This document shows, in pieces, positions 12,880-24,427 of a stretch of 64,000 nucleotides of DNA. Positions within the stretch are counted from its first letter, which is position 1; each line of letters starts with the position of its first letter. The notes below the pieces were generated by a model that did no database searches, was not told where the DNA came from, and saw nothing but the letters and a program-made list of their open reading frames with translations. Origin of the DNA: Mortierella sp. BCC40632 (taxonomy: Eukaryota > Mortierellomycota > Mortierellomycetes > Mortierellales > Mortierellaceae); contig WAEK01000001.1 of NCBI GenBank assembly GCA_011634665.1, forward strand, positions 1,996,501 to 2,060,500, read 5' to 3'. The position numbers and the translations under genes are program-made.

Positions 12880-14088
12880 TTGCTGCTGCTGTTGCTGTTG
12901 TTGATATGGATGGTGATGTTGATACGGGTGTGGCTGTGGATGTGGTAGGTGCTGAGGATGTTGTGGGTGTGATGCGTGCTGAGGGTGTTGCGCATGCTGA
13001 GGGTGTTGTGGGTGTTGTTGGTGTTGTTGGTGTTGAGGGTGTTGAGGGTGTTGATGTTGAGGATGTTGAGGGTGTTGAGGATGCTGAGGGTGCTGGGGAT
13101 GTTGGGGATGCTGAGGATGCTGTGGATGCTGTGGGTGATGTTGTGGGTGCTGAGCGTGCTGCGGGTGCTGTGGGTGCTGAGCAAGAGTCGGGATCATTGG
13201 TGGCGGTGGCGGCTGCACCAAGTCCGCCGCGGTGATCTTCTTCTTGGAAGCCCGCTTTGGCTTCTTGACTGAATATTTCTCCAACAATGCATCCATGGCA
13301 CTCTGACGCTGTCGCCCATTTTCCAACATCATCAACTGCAATTCACGTTCCGATCCCGGCGGTGGCGGAGGCTCGTCCGTCGGATGCTGTTTGCGTTTTG
13401 TCGATGATTGCTTCTTAAGTCGTTCCAGTCCGAGCTCCTTCCATAGCTTTTCTGCCTCGGCTGCCTCGGCCTCGGCCTCGCGCTTGCGTCGTGCAGCTGC
13501 CTTGGCGTCTACAATAGGACCACCGAATGCCTTGTACTTGCGAGCCACCTTGGCATCGATAGCGCTTTGGATAATAGCCCGAAACCGCTCCTCGTCTGCA
13601 TAAGTACATACAGGCACTGCAGAAAGGATCGCATCCATGTCGCCTCGGTAGGTTACATAGAAATGGACCACGTCCCGTTTTTCCTCGTCTGAGAACCGGT
13701 AGTGCCGCTCAAATTCCCGGATCGAGTCCTCATTCACAATCCCGGTCCAGAGTTCGCGAAAGTAGGCGTCCCATCCCTGGGGCGGGGCGGAAGACCCTGT
13801 CCGCATGCCGAGACCATCCTCAGAGACGTCGCCTGTTTGATCATAGATCTGTCGACGCCTTGGATCACTCAGGACCGCATAGGCAAATCCCAGCTGTTGA
13901 AACTTGGCTGTGGCCAGATCCCGTTCGGCGTCTGTGCAGGTCAAGCTCTGTTTGTCTGGATGGTGTGCGAGCGCGAGTTTGTAGTAAGCTTTCTTGATGG
14001 CGGTTTGGTCGGCATCCTTGTTGACATTTAGACAAGTGTACAGTGACACCTCGGGATCGTATAATGTAAATGACGTTGCCTTTGGCAT
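12715..14088 (-). CDS. DNAJC9-like J-domain histone co-chaperone with HPQ-repeat and poly-Q tail
   Basis: Single-exon ORF of 457 residues. The J domain occupies about residues 15-85, with the HPD motif at 43-45 (ALAHHPDKQ) and LSDPRRRQIYDQTG. It is followed by the region that distinguishes DNAJC9: WDAYFRELW, DEEKRDVVHFYVTYRGDMD, RFRAIIQSAIDA and a basic helical segment ending in LWKELGLERLKK. In animals DNAJC9 binds histones H3-H4 and recruits Hsp70 to them, so a nuclear histone-handling role is inferred here. The last third is unusual: more than 20 His-Pro-Gln units, then about 21 consecutive Gln, then a short ending around EPTEEEFMAAQARLLSRR. Animal DNAJC9 lacks this tail. The gene converges on DOP1. 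No introns were seen. Confidence 0.88.
12837..13190. repeat. Coding minisatellite (9-bp HPQ unit) and CAG/CAA tract
   Basis: On the - strand this encodes the poly-Gln run (about 12837-12905) and the His-Pro-Gln array (about 12950-13185). The 9-bp unit is degenerate at third positions (TGTTGAGGG, TGCTGAGGG, TGTTGTGGG as read on +). Mixed codon use suggests the array has lasted under protein-level selection rather than being a fresh slippage product. Confidence 0.85.
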
Positions 14089-15896
14089 GATGTCGTCTAG
14101 ATGTGATGAAGGGCGTCCATTTGAAGAAGAAAAAAAAAAAAAAAAAAAAAAACGTTAAAAAATAAAAAAAAAAAAAAGGCGCAGATGGCACAAGAGCACC
14201 AAAGAGATAGGCACAAGTGTGGGAAGGTGGCGAGCGATGAGATAATAATAATAAAGAAAATAAAAAAAAATAAAATAAAGGGCGCTGGCTGGCAACAGGA
14301 CTTTGCGAGATGTCTCCAAGTTCCAATTACAGGTTGAAGAAGAAAAAGAAAAAAAAAAAAAAAAATGGGTCGGCGGGAAAGAGAGAAATGTCTGACAAGC
14401 TAACCTGTGGATGAGTGTTTGGTGAATTCCGGATGCGTTCCAATGTCGTTGCAACTCGAGTTTCTTTTTTAGCCTCTCCTGGCCTTCCTGCCCTGTCAGT
14501 TTTCTGCCCTGTCGGTTCTGTGAGGTCCTGCCTTTGTCTTTGGTTGCTGAATGCTGATCGTTCTGCCCTGGATGTCGGGACACACGGAGAGAGAAGAAGA
14601 GAAGGCAAGAAGGAAGAGAGAGAGAGAGAGAGAAAGAGAAAGTAAGAAAAAAAAACAAAAAACAAAAAACAAAAGGTAGAACGTGTTACCATCCAAGGTG
14701 AACGCTGCAGGGGGAGAAGAAAGAAGAAAAAAGTAAAAAGAACGAATGGAGCGCCAGACATGAGAAAGGACAGGGCCCAATGGGATGAAGGGATGACGCG
14801 CAAAGATGATCCTGCGCGGAGGAACAAACCTTGGCTCTCTCTCACTCTCTCCTCCTGCTTTGCGAGATTCGTCTAATAGAGTGGTGGAGACGATGCACCT
14901 GAGGGCGAGTGATTAGGATGCAGCGTGAAGAAAGGGGGTGCAAGCGTTGCGAAGAAGAAGGAGAGAAGAAGAGAGAAGAGAAGGAGAAGAGAGAAAAAAA
15001 AAAAAAAAATGGACCACCACACACGCTTTTTGGGCCCATTGGGACTACTTGTGGGCGAACTTTTTTTTTATTACATTTTTTTTATTTTTGAATCGCCGGT
15101 TACACCCATGCCAGACGCCCTGTTTGCTCCTTGGCCCCTCCTCCCTCCCCTCCCCCTTCCCCTATCTTATCCCACTTCCCCCCTCCTCCCTCACCATTGC
15201 CACCATCACTTGCTGCTCATCCATTTCCGTCTGCTCTATACTAGGAGACAAGTACCATCAGTTCCCTTCGTTTTGTCGCGCTGTCAGAATACAACAGTCT
15301 CCAACCCGGCAGCCAACCGTAAGATCCTCTCTGCCCTCAATGACGCGTTCTTCCTTTTCTGAAAAAAAAAATTAGTTTCCGACCAAAAAGAGTCTTCTTT
15401 CCTGGCTACCTTTCTGACGCGACATTCCTCTCGAGTCAGTTTCCATAAATCCAAATCAATTTTTTCTCTTCGTGCAAAGGTTTGCAGGGAGTAAGGAGCT
15501 CGGAACCCTAGCCAGACCCCCTTTATTAGACCATATCATACAAAAAAAAAAAAAAAAAGGGCGTCCCGGGCACCTGCACGTGCCTTGACCACCATAAACA
15601 ATGAATCTTCATGTTGCGCCTGGTCCCAGAGTTTCCAAACTAGGGCATTTTGAGAACTCCCTTCCTTCGATTGACCCCCAGGTCAGTTTCTTTTTTTTTT
15701 TTTTTTTTTTTTTTTTTCCTGGGTCACACGAGCCAACCGTTGATGGTAAAGAAGGGGAAGGAAGAGGGGAAGAGATGACAAGTCGAGTCTCGGCGGACCA
15801 ATTGAATCGTAATACTTCTATGAGTCGTTTTTACGATTTACAAGTAGTGGGGTTGGTTTAAAAACTTGATTTGCCAAAAGTCTAAGGAAAATTCAA
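14089..15896. other. Intergenic region upstream of DNAJC9-like gene and downstream of nicastrin
   Basis: About 1.8 kb with A/G-rich sequence on the + strand from about 14100 to 15010 (pyrimidine-rich on the sense strand of the DNAJC9-like gene), and several A or T homopolymers. Short ORFs here are low-complexity (poly-Phe or poly-Lys), including 15601-15861, and none shows a domain. I see no gene. Confidence 0.6.
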
Positions 15897-18800
15897 CTAG
15901 TCTTGCTTTAAGGTCTTTTTCAAGAACTTTTTAGAGTACCAGACAACACCTGCCGACACTACTGTGAGTAGAATGCCCACAGCCAGCTCGACTCCCTGAG
16001 CTGTTTGTGAAGTCACCTCAAAAAGTCGTAGGCCGATCGGATCCCATCTATAAAAGACAATCGTTCGCCCGCCATCACCATCACCATCGCCATCACCACC
16101 ATGGCCATGATAGAAAAGAAAGAAAAGGCGCAATACTCGTTAGCTAAATAGAAGGAGGGAAATATATCCTCTCCCATAGGGCTCCTATAATTCAATTCCA
16201 ACTTACGTGCTCTCGGTCCACACAGGCTTGGATGCGTCCTTAATGAAATAATTATTGTCCTGGGACAATCCAATACCGGTTCCAAAGGCATCATGGTACC
16301 GCGTCAAGGTCGAAATACACTGATCCCCCACACAGTATTCACCATTGTTACACCGGACCGTGCCTGGAGACGAGCTACAGCCTTTCGCAAGAGGCGTGTC
16401 GGTGGTTGAATTGGTGAATCGGGTCATATTGGCAAGGAAGCTCCACGCAAAGATTGGGAAGGGCTGCGATTGACTGTAGAGTGTTCCTGAGTAATGCGGT
16501 AGTCGTGTTGGAGGTGTTGGCGATGCAGTGACTAGTAGGGAAAAAAAAATCGGTGTGACACAAGTTACGCATTCCAAGGCCGTCAGTTACAATCAAAGAC
16601 ATTAAGATATCCAATCAAAAACATGGTACTCAAGAAGAAGAAGAAAAAGAAAACAACATACCATTGAGGTAACCATCCACAAGAGGACACGAATAGTTGA
16701 GTGTCAAGCAAACAAGCAAGTCCTGAATTAGTTGAGGATTGACCTCAATACTACCAATCGCTTGCTGCTGCTCGGGCGTCATCAAAGTCATATCATTAAC
16801 GCCCTGTGCCTGCAACCAAACAGTCTTTGACATGGCGGAGGCTGCCTGCTGAATGATTCGGACCGTGGTATTCTGATTCCAAGTATCGTCCATATCCTGA
16901 CTCGTATAAGAACTCATTTCCTTTTGATAGTCTGTCAGAACCACGGCAGGCAATGAAGCACGCGACTTTAAAAACGACATGGCACTCGATGGTGGCAGTC
17001 CACGTTCAACTCCATCCGCATTAGCTGCTTGGACAGGCACTCCAGGATTGGGAGAGGTTGTGTTCGTGTCAGTAGCATTCCCTGCGACTTGGATCAACTG
17101 CTTCACCAATGGCGCCGAGGCAGCCGCTTGAGTGTTGTCAACATGCGCGAAAATCGTCGGACCCGTACTGGTTCCAATACCTCCGAGCTGTCCTGCTTCA
17201 AAGATCGCCTCGATATTTGCCGCATTGATCTTTTGAAAGTCAAGACTAGAGTAAAATGGATAAGAGCAGCCACCCCCAGAGGAGGAAGGCTTAGTGCACT
17301 CAATCTTTGAAGAAATATCGTCGACAAAGCGTTGTGATCCACTGAATCCCCATGCCTCTGCAGTGAATAGGGTATATAAGATATGTTTAGGCATGGTGGA
17401 GAGCGAGATACTAGACTATTTTAGTCGGGGAAAAAAAGTCATGGAGAGAGGAGTAAATATTAGCAAAAAAATAATTTGATCCGCACATTTCAGAGCCATG
17501 AAGCACATTGTCGAGAGCCAAGTCGTGTAATTACCCTGCTGAGAGCCTCTGCTACGGCCAACACGGTCACCATCCCAGTGATAGAAGACTCGACTCCCAA
17601 TGTAATATCGTGGAAAAACGACCGAGAATCCATGGCTGCTGACACAACAATGATCGGCTTGTTATCAGTTGCAGTGATATTGGTGGAAGGGGTCGACCAA
17701 ACAGAAGCACCCCCTACAGGAGTGCACCATCCTATGAATTTAAGAATTGGCATCGGGACAAAGTGGGAGTCATATCAGCGGTTAGGATGTCGCTTGACTT
17801 GGCTATCTGTTTCAAACCAAAAGTGAGGAAGAAAAATAGTTAGCTACCTTTGCGGAGGCAAGCCTCTGAATTCTGAGCGCCCCACATGAACGAGTTGAAT
17901 TGCAGGGCCTTCAACGGATAGTTTTTATATTCCTTGGCCTTGTTCATGATGGTGGCCTGTAGGACTGTAGTGTATGAGAAGGTGTTGCGTTGGTCCATCG
18001 TGTTCAGTGCGTAGATAGGGAAATCATAAGACCGATAGATTAGCCCAGTTCCCTAATGAAATCATATCATCATGTCCAAAGAGTACTAGGTAAGTATGTG
18101 TCATGGACTCTCTTTCCTTTCCTTCATTTTCTTTTCTTTTCTCTTCACTCTTTCCCATGTGTCTTCCTGTATCACATACTGTCGGGTTCCACTGATATTG
18201 GTTCGAGGAGCCAGCATAAAGTCCAAACTCGCAGTTGGGACATGTTGTATCAGGCGAAAGGACGGTCGTAGGCCGAGCATCCTGGGCATGCACAGGGTTG
18301 GTTCCATTCAGGACAGCAATAACAGCAGCCATCTTTTTGGACGATTGTAACTTCCGAAGGTTGTCACTAATGATGGTTCAATTTGGTTGCCATTTGAGTG
18401 ATCAGGGCAGCAAGAACAGTACAGGTCTTAGAAACTGAAAGGCGAGAATGGCAAGCAAAAGGGACGCGAGACTTGAGAACGATGCATTACTCAGTCATTA
18501 GCCAGTAGGGCATGAGCACTGTGTACTTGGCTCCGAGTTTATCCTCAGAGACAAGTGTCTGTATGTCGTCCTGAGAGTCAGCCTTGTACAATACACCGGT
18601 GGCAGCATTCATTGCTATAGTAGACAAGTAGTGGAAACCAGGGAGTCAACACGATTTAGAAAGGTAGATAGAGAGATGATACTTGAACTCGAAGTCACAC
18701 AAGCAATAGAACTCCTTTGGAGGGGGGGGGGGACTGGTCTTTCTTGCTACCAACATACATTGACATCCGATGGCGCCTGTAGCGTTCAGGAGACGAACGC

Positions 18801-19048
18801 AAGGAAGGGAACCGATATCGCTATAAATCGTGTCATAAGCATCCTGGGCTTTCGCAACTGCACAGGCTGGTAGGAAGGAGGAAGGTAGTCAGCATTGGCG
18901 GAGAACCTTGGCCACCACTTCTATTGGAACCTCCAAAAAAAGAAAAGAAAAGAAAAAACAGTAACCATCATCCAGACTGCCCACCTGCAGCAACAGCAAT
19001 GACCAGTCTGCTCAATATCTGCCTCGTCGATGAACGGCGTGGCTTCAT
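15897..19048 (-). CDS. NCSTN: Nicastrin, gamma-secretase subunit
   Basis: Nine exons in transcript order: 19048-18985, 18866-18759, 18614-18491, 18366-18180, 18052-17848, 17731-17535, 17415-16662, 16531-16207 and 16047-15897, giving 704 residues (animal nicastrin is about 700). It has a signal peptide (ILSRLVIAVAAG region). Family blocks follow in order: PCVRLLNATGAIGCQ, PDTTCPNCEFGLY, the M28-peptidase-like domain with AAMDSRSFFHDITLGVESS and AEAWGFSGSQRFVDDI, then NIEAIFEAGQLG, the juxtamembrane VWTESTWDP and one C-terminal transmembrane helix (VELAVGILLTVVSAGVVWY). NxT/S sequons are frequent. Nicastrin is the glycosylated substrate-gating subunit of gamma-secretase, with presenilin, Aph-1 and Pen-2. 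All nine exon phases agree and all donors start GT. It shares a 279-bp upstream region with mitochondrial IF3. Partner subunits are not in this window. Confidence 0.93.
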
Positions 19049-19327
19049 GGTCGCTGTAGCCAGAAGAACCGAAAAGAAAGAGAGAAGACGATGTAATTGT
19101 GTAGTGGACAGTAATTGGACAACCGAGGCGTAGAGGCTATGAGAGATGGCGAGTGCAAAATGATGCATGCATGACTGTGAGGACCCCGCTTTCAAAAAAA
19201 GACTCCATGCAATGTCCAACTGAATGTGGCTTGTTGTCTGTCTGTGGTATGCCCATTCTGGTAGAACGGCTGCATCGGCGAGTCTCGCTCTCCTCGCTGT
19301 TCGTCTCTTTTCCTCCCTACTCTCACG
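19049..19327. promoter_or_regulatory. Bidirectional promoter region, nicastrin (-) / mitochondrial IF3 (+)
   Basis: Only 279 bp separate the two start codons. I see no clear TATA box. Both leaders must fit here, so the genes probably share core regulatory sequence. That is inferred from spacing alone. Confidence 0.6.
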
Positions 19328-20227
19328 ATGATCCCTCTGCAAAGGTCAGCCTTGTTGGCAGTCTCCATCGCGCGCACCGCACGCACATATACTTCTCGGT
19401 CCAATGGAGCTGCATTCCTCAACAACCTCGATTTTCTGGCTCCTGCACCATCCAATCCATCTTCTGTCAAGGGCTCACCACGCCGGGACAGTAGTAACAG
19501 AGAATACCTGAAGCACTCCAGAGGAGGCGACGCCTCAATCCTCGATAGTCTCGACTTCTCGGTATCAGGCCATTCAAAGGCGACCTCTAACAACGCCAAA
19601 AACAGTCAATTTGACCGAAGAACCCCTTCCTCCTCTTTCAACCTTCAGGATAGCTCCTTGGACAACCCTATTTCCACTGGCTCCTACAAAGATAAACGTC
19701 CATCACTGGACCGCCCACGCCGTGACGAAGAGATTGAGTCCCAGTGGATCAGGCTTATCACACCTGAGGGCAACCAGGGTGAGAAGCGCCTCTCATGGGC
19801 ACTTCAGTCTTTTGATCGCTCTCAGTACTACTTGGTTGAGGTAGTCCCTGATCCCAAGCTCCCAACCTGTAAACTTGTCTCCAAGAAGGAACTTTACGAG
19901 AAGGCCAAGGCAGCAAAACAATCCAAAAAGGCCAACGAGACCGTCACAAAGGAATTGCAGCTCAATTGGGGAACCGACCTTCACGATCTTAAGCATAAGC
20001 TGTCCAAGTTCAGAAGCTTCTTGGAGAAGGGCTATCGGATCGAGGTCCAAGTCAATGGTAAAAAGGGAAAGACCACCACACAAGAGGAGCGTGACCAGGT
20101 CTTTGAGCTCGTCAAGGCCGAGTTTGAACCCGTTGCAAAATATGTTAAGCAACCCGAGTGGGTCAAGGCCACCACTGTCACCATGATCTTACAAGGAACC
20201 AACAAGCCAAAGAAAGATAAAGCATAG
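19328..20227 (+). CDS. Mitochondrial translation initiation factor IF-3
   Basis: Single exon, 299 residues. The N-terminus (MIPLQRSALLAVSIARTART) is basic and hydroxylated without acids, a typical mitochondrial presequence. A Ser/Asn-rich linker follows, with a duplicated short motif (FLNNLDFL and ILDSLDFS). From about residue 137 the IF3 fold is readable: WIRLITPEG, DRSQYYLVEVVPDPKLPTCK (N-domain), a Lys-rich linker helix, then KELQLNWGTDLHDLKHKLSK and RSFLEKGYRIEVQV (C-domain). IF3 binds the small mitoribosomal subunit and prevents premature subunit joining. It is head to head with nicastrin and convergent with Vip1. Fungal mitochondrial IF3 proteins diverge strongly; the fold pattern here is clear. 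Confidence 0.88.
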   Translation: MIPLQRSALLAVSIARTARTYTSRSNGAAFLNNLDFLAPAPSNPSSVKGSPRRDSSNREYLKHSRGGDASILDSLDFSVSGHSKATSNNAKNSQFDRRTPSSSFNLQDSSLDNPISTGSYKDKRPSLDRPRRDEEIESQWIRLITPEGNQGEKRLSWALQSFDRSQYYLVEVVPDPKLPTCKLVSKKELYEKAKAAKQSKKANETVTKELQLNWGTDLHDLKHKLSKFRSFLEKGYRIEVQVNGKKGKTTTQEERDQVFELVKAEFEPVAKYVKQPEWVKATTVTMILQGTNKPKKDKA

Positions 20228-20256
20228 ATGGACCCACCTTCCTCACTTTTTTGAAC

Positions 20257-20262
20257 AATAAA
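20257..20262 (+). terminator. AATAAA polyadenylation signal of mitochondrial IF3
   Basis: AATAAA lies 30 bp after the IF3 stop codon and is followed by an AT-rich tract. The opposing Vip1 stop codon is at 20344, so the two 3' UTRs must be very short or must overlap. Confidence 0.6.
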
Positions 20263-20343
20263 AATATATATATTACACCTTCCTCCCATGCGCAGCTTGT
20301 TTGTGCTCTATATTTGCTCTATCAAAGACAATCCCTAAATACT

Positions 20344-23300
20344 CTAGAACCCCCGTGGACCCATTGGCGACATATCAAACATACCACGTCCCACAGGAGG
20401 TGATCCAACAATCATCAATGGAGCCTCGTCCTCAATTATATCCTCCTCCTCATTCTCGGCCACCACAAGCTTATGCCCCAACATTCGACTCTCACGAATC
20501 CTTCGATTGACACTTCCATACTTGGGGTTCTCGACCTGGGTTTTGTAGTAATGAAGGGCCTCGTCCAATGGTAGGTGATCCGTCAGATTCCGTCGCCGTG
20601 TGACGGACAAGCAGTGTCTAGCATCCATCTGTAAATCAAGGATATTGGGATTGCTTGCTCCAGGCGAGAATCCGATCCGGAGCGAATACTCTGGAGCCTG
20701 GGGAGAATGGATGCCGTTGGTGGGCAAGGGTGACCCAAGAGGAGTGGTTGAAGAACTGGTGGGTGTTGAGGGGGTTGTCCTCTCATACAGTTCAAAGGTG
20801 ATTTGAGTCAAATCTAGGTTGAAGAGGAGTCACAAGAGAGGATTAGAGTCTTGAGCCGGATAATAATGCACACACACACACACAAAGTGTTCCACTTTTT
20901 GGGCACAAAAGAAGGAAGAGCACTTACAATCTAGCTCGGGAATATCGCTCTTCTTGAGTCTTGTCGGGATACCAGATAGATACACAATGTTTAACAGCGT
21001 GTGAACGTGAGACTCTATAAAAAAAAAAAAAAAAAAAAAAAAGTCAGTGCCAAGACATGTCATGTCAGCGGTGTCCTAGGAAAACATGTCATCCAACAAT
21101 TGACCAGAGAAAGAAAAGGTTGGATATCAAACCTTTTGTGAAATAGAGGCGTGTGCACGGCGCAGCGGTCGAACGTTTGCAAGCCTCTAGATCCTCAACA
21201 ATCTGCTTAATGAGTGGCATACTGGTCAAAAGACCAATCTCGAGGCGGTCATCTTCGCTGATGCCATACTCAAGCGGTGCAATAAAGTCAAAGAGAATCT
21301 TAGCTCTAGAGTACAGGTCCTTGATATGACCCATACCCTGACCCGTCTCCTTGTCCACAAAGATCGTCTCCAAGAAGGTTCGATTATGCAGCGCGTCATA
21401 CTTGAGCGAGTCGTACAAGTCAGAGATCTTGGATGGATCAAAATCCTCTCGCTCTCCGTCCGCAAACTCTGAAAAGATCTTTTCCCACCGTTCGTAAAAG
21501 AGAGCTGGACTTTCCTGACAACACCAATACTTTTGGATTGCCTCGATATCGAGCAGCTTAAAGTTCTTTCTCATGGTCTCTCTCAGGGAGCGCATGGTTT
21601 GGATGATCTCTACCACCAACTCTCCTGGATCCGACCTTCCCTTTGGCCACAATCGCTCAATGCTTTTAGCGTTGTCGGGTTGGAGTAGCTCATAGAGTTC
21701 CTTCTTGACCTGATCTGTCTTTTCTTTGGCCGCATTGCTATCGTCCAGCATCTCCTTGCGAATCAAAAGCATATCCTTAGGGACATCTCGAATATCAAGG
21801 AACCGTTGAGTGAACAACTCCGCCGTCGCACGGACTCGACGCTCAGAAGATGTAAAGATCTTGACATCATCTAGGACATGCTTGTTCATGATGAGTAGAT
21901 CCTTTCGGAGGTTATCTCCCAAATCTCTGGATTGATATTTGGCGGAGTGAGTGAACTATAGATTAAGACTTGGGTTAATGACTTGATCTTTTTTTCTTCT
22001 TCAATTTTTGTCCATCAAGAAAAGTCCTGGGCGAAGCAACTGCAATTGAACTTACTTCTCCGCCCCATTTAACAATAATTTGAAGTTTGACCGATCGAGT
22101 GTCGCCATCGGCATCCTTGGATACTGTGGGCTTGACCTGCACCTTTGTTCCGGGAAGGTTCGACTTTTTATCCAAAATATTCTTTAGTAGCATGAGCTTG
22201 CTCATGTCTTCCAACCCCTCCTCCATTGCCTGCTCTGCTGCAGCCGAGACCAGTTTAAGGTCTCTCGCTTGCCGAATGATGACCTCTTCACCTCCACCGT
22301 TCAACAACTCACGGAACGGAGCCGAACTAAAGGTGAATTTTATCTTTTGTTTAGGTGTCCGGTCTGCATGACGGAAGACAGAAACAAAGGCCTTTAGACG
22401 CCAAGAGTTCTCGGCACTCAGTTCCTTGGGGAAGATCACTTCAGAAAGTTTTCGCTGTCGAGCATTTCGAAGAAAAACATCTCGCAGGATGCTGGCACAA
22501 TTGTTATAGTAATAAATGTTGCCCTTGACAAACGACCATCCGTTAACATCAATCACATAGGATTTGCCACCAACTCTTAGAAGATCGTAGCCACAGACAC
22601 GCTGGCCAAACACTTTGCAAATACCAGCGGCCATCCTCTTCTCCTCTGGTGTGAGCTGAGTGATGTATCGAATCTCTTTTCCGTCCGTGTTCCTGCGCAC
22701 ATGCCCGTCTACAGCAGGCGACCTAGACAGAAATGCAGAGAAGGTTTGTTAGTATACCCCATTTGTTGCCCAAAGCAGAGTGGTATAGCGGCCAAGTTAA
22801 TGCAGTATTCTATCCCCTTTGTTTAGTGAAATTAGCTTACTTTCTTGTCTCTGCATACACAAACTGATCACCAATGGTATACACCTTGACATCTTCGGCA
22901 TTGTCAACATCAAGGAACTCTTCATAGATATAAGACCCATCTGTCCTAGGGGTGTTGAGATCTGAATCGTACTCACTTGACTTGTTGGCCACCTAAACCA
23001 TAATTAGTAAAAAAGTGTGAGAGACGGTCAACTCTGGAACATGCTTTTTTAACAACAAGAAAAGAGACAATATATAACTCATACCTTTCTGAAAAGACGT
23101 CTGGCACCGCCTCCCTTCGAGGAATGATAGTAAATGTAAATGTCATGGTCCTCGCCCGAGACCGGTTTCTCGACGAAGGGCTTTTTCATGATCCTCTCTC
23201 CGACCTGGATTGTGTCCTGGTCAATGATCTTAAATGTAGGCGTGGGTCGATGCTGAATCACACTTACACCTCGTAGCTTCAACTTTTGAAGAACTCTTTC

Positions 23301-24427
23301 GTCCAGAACGGGTCCGCCATCCCGGTCCATACAAAGTCGATTGGGTGTTGGGACACCGATCTGGTCCAAGATCTCAAGCACGAGTCGACGGTCCCACAGT
23401 ACGGTCTGCAGGTCAACCTCGTTAACACAGAACGGCGTTCGAAGCTTTACATAATCGATGGCCTTGCGCAGTGGGAATCCTCTTGAGAAGAACGAGACAA
23501 AGAAGTCGCACGCGGGCCATGCTTTGACATCTGATAGGCGAACCCAAGTAGAGAAGGATATGATCCATTAGAAGCTTGAGATTACAACCATCCCCCCGCA
23601 ATGGGCAACGCTTTTTATCCAGTCGGCCAGGGGTTATTGAAAAGGGCCAGGATTGATTGGTGCAACCAGCCGATGGTCCTGGGGTCTGTGTCTCTTCAAT
23701 CTGCATGTTTGTCCTTTTTTTTCCCGAAGAGAAGGTCGGAGGAGGGGAGGTTGCGAAAGCACAATACACGCACATACCTTCATCCAGAATGCACTTGTCA
23801 CCAAAGACAATTGCTTCGAATGGGCCATTGTTCAAGAGTCGGTCGAGGATGTTGCGCATGGGTTTGGACCGGGCCTTGTCGTCCATTGCACACACTCCAA
23901 TGATGTCTACAATAGTGTGGGGGAGAAGCAAGCAAAGAAGAAAAGAGATGGGTCAGGTTGGTTACGCGTACAGCTGCTCTCACAAAGCTCAATCCCGCAC
24001 TGGAGAAGATAAAACCTAAAATCGAAATAAAAATGCTGCGACTGAGCCTGTTCCAAGAACAGATTTGGGCCAAGTGGTCATGGGGAAAGTGGAAGAGAGA
24101 TAAAGAAGGTAAAAGTGAAAGAGAGGCAGTTGTTATACTAGTGGTGGGAGGAATAGTATTTGTAGTAGTATAGTAGTTTCATTTACATTTCTTGCGAAGG
24201 AACGGTGTCGAGGGTGTCGCGGGCGGGAGCGAGCCAAAGGGCGTTGGCGGAGTCGACCCGAAGGGGGGCGGAGAAGGGCTATAGCCATGGCTGTTGAACG
24301 ATGGCGTGTTCATGATGCTGATGTTGGCACTGGAGCTGGCATCCAGTCTGGAGGAGATGGACGTAGGTGCTGAAGCAGCGGGGCTAGGAAAGATGAACCC
24401 GTTCATGGCAGAATGATGACTGTCCAT
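20344..24427 (-). CDS. VIP1: Inositol hexakisphosphate/diphosphoinositol kinase, Vip1/Asp1/PPIP5K
   Basis: Eight exons: 24427-24187, 23906-23778, 23530-23085, 22992-22841, 22722-22056, 21955-21133, 21014-20928 and 20813-20344; 1004 residues. A Ser/Pro-rich N-terminus is followed by the PPIP5K kinase module: [68 protein letters not shown], then the ATP-grasp core [20 protein letters not shown] (about 368-387). The histidine-acid-phosphatase-like domain begins with [11 protein letters not shown] (about 439-449), so the catalytic RHxxR is intact, and continues to [18 protein letters not shown] and [12 protein letters not shown]. These bifunctional enzymes make and remove the 1-position pyrophosphate of IP7/IP8, ligands of SPX domains that control phosphate homeostasis and growth. 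The donor after FTK (GTTTGA) is weak; every other junction is consensus. Confidence 0.94.

Noticed and set aside
12906..13235. ORFs on the + strand rich in Val-Gly-Asp/Glu and Leu-Arg
   Set aside because: They are shadows of the HPQ minisatellite in the DNAJC9-like gene on the other strand.
15601..15861. 86-codon ORF with its own ATG
   Set aside because: It is interrupted by a long T run (poly-Phe), has no domain and no splice-linked partner exons.
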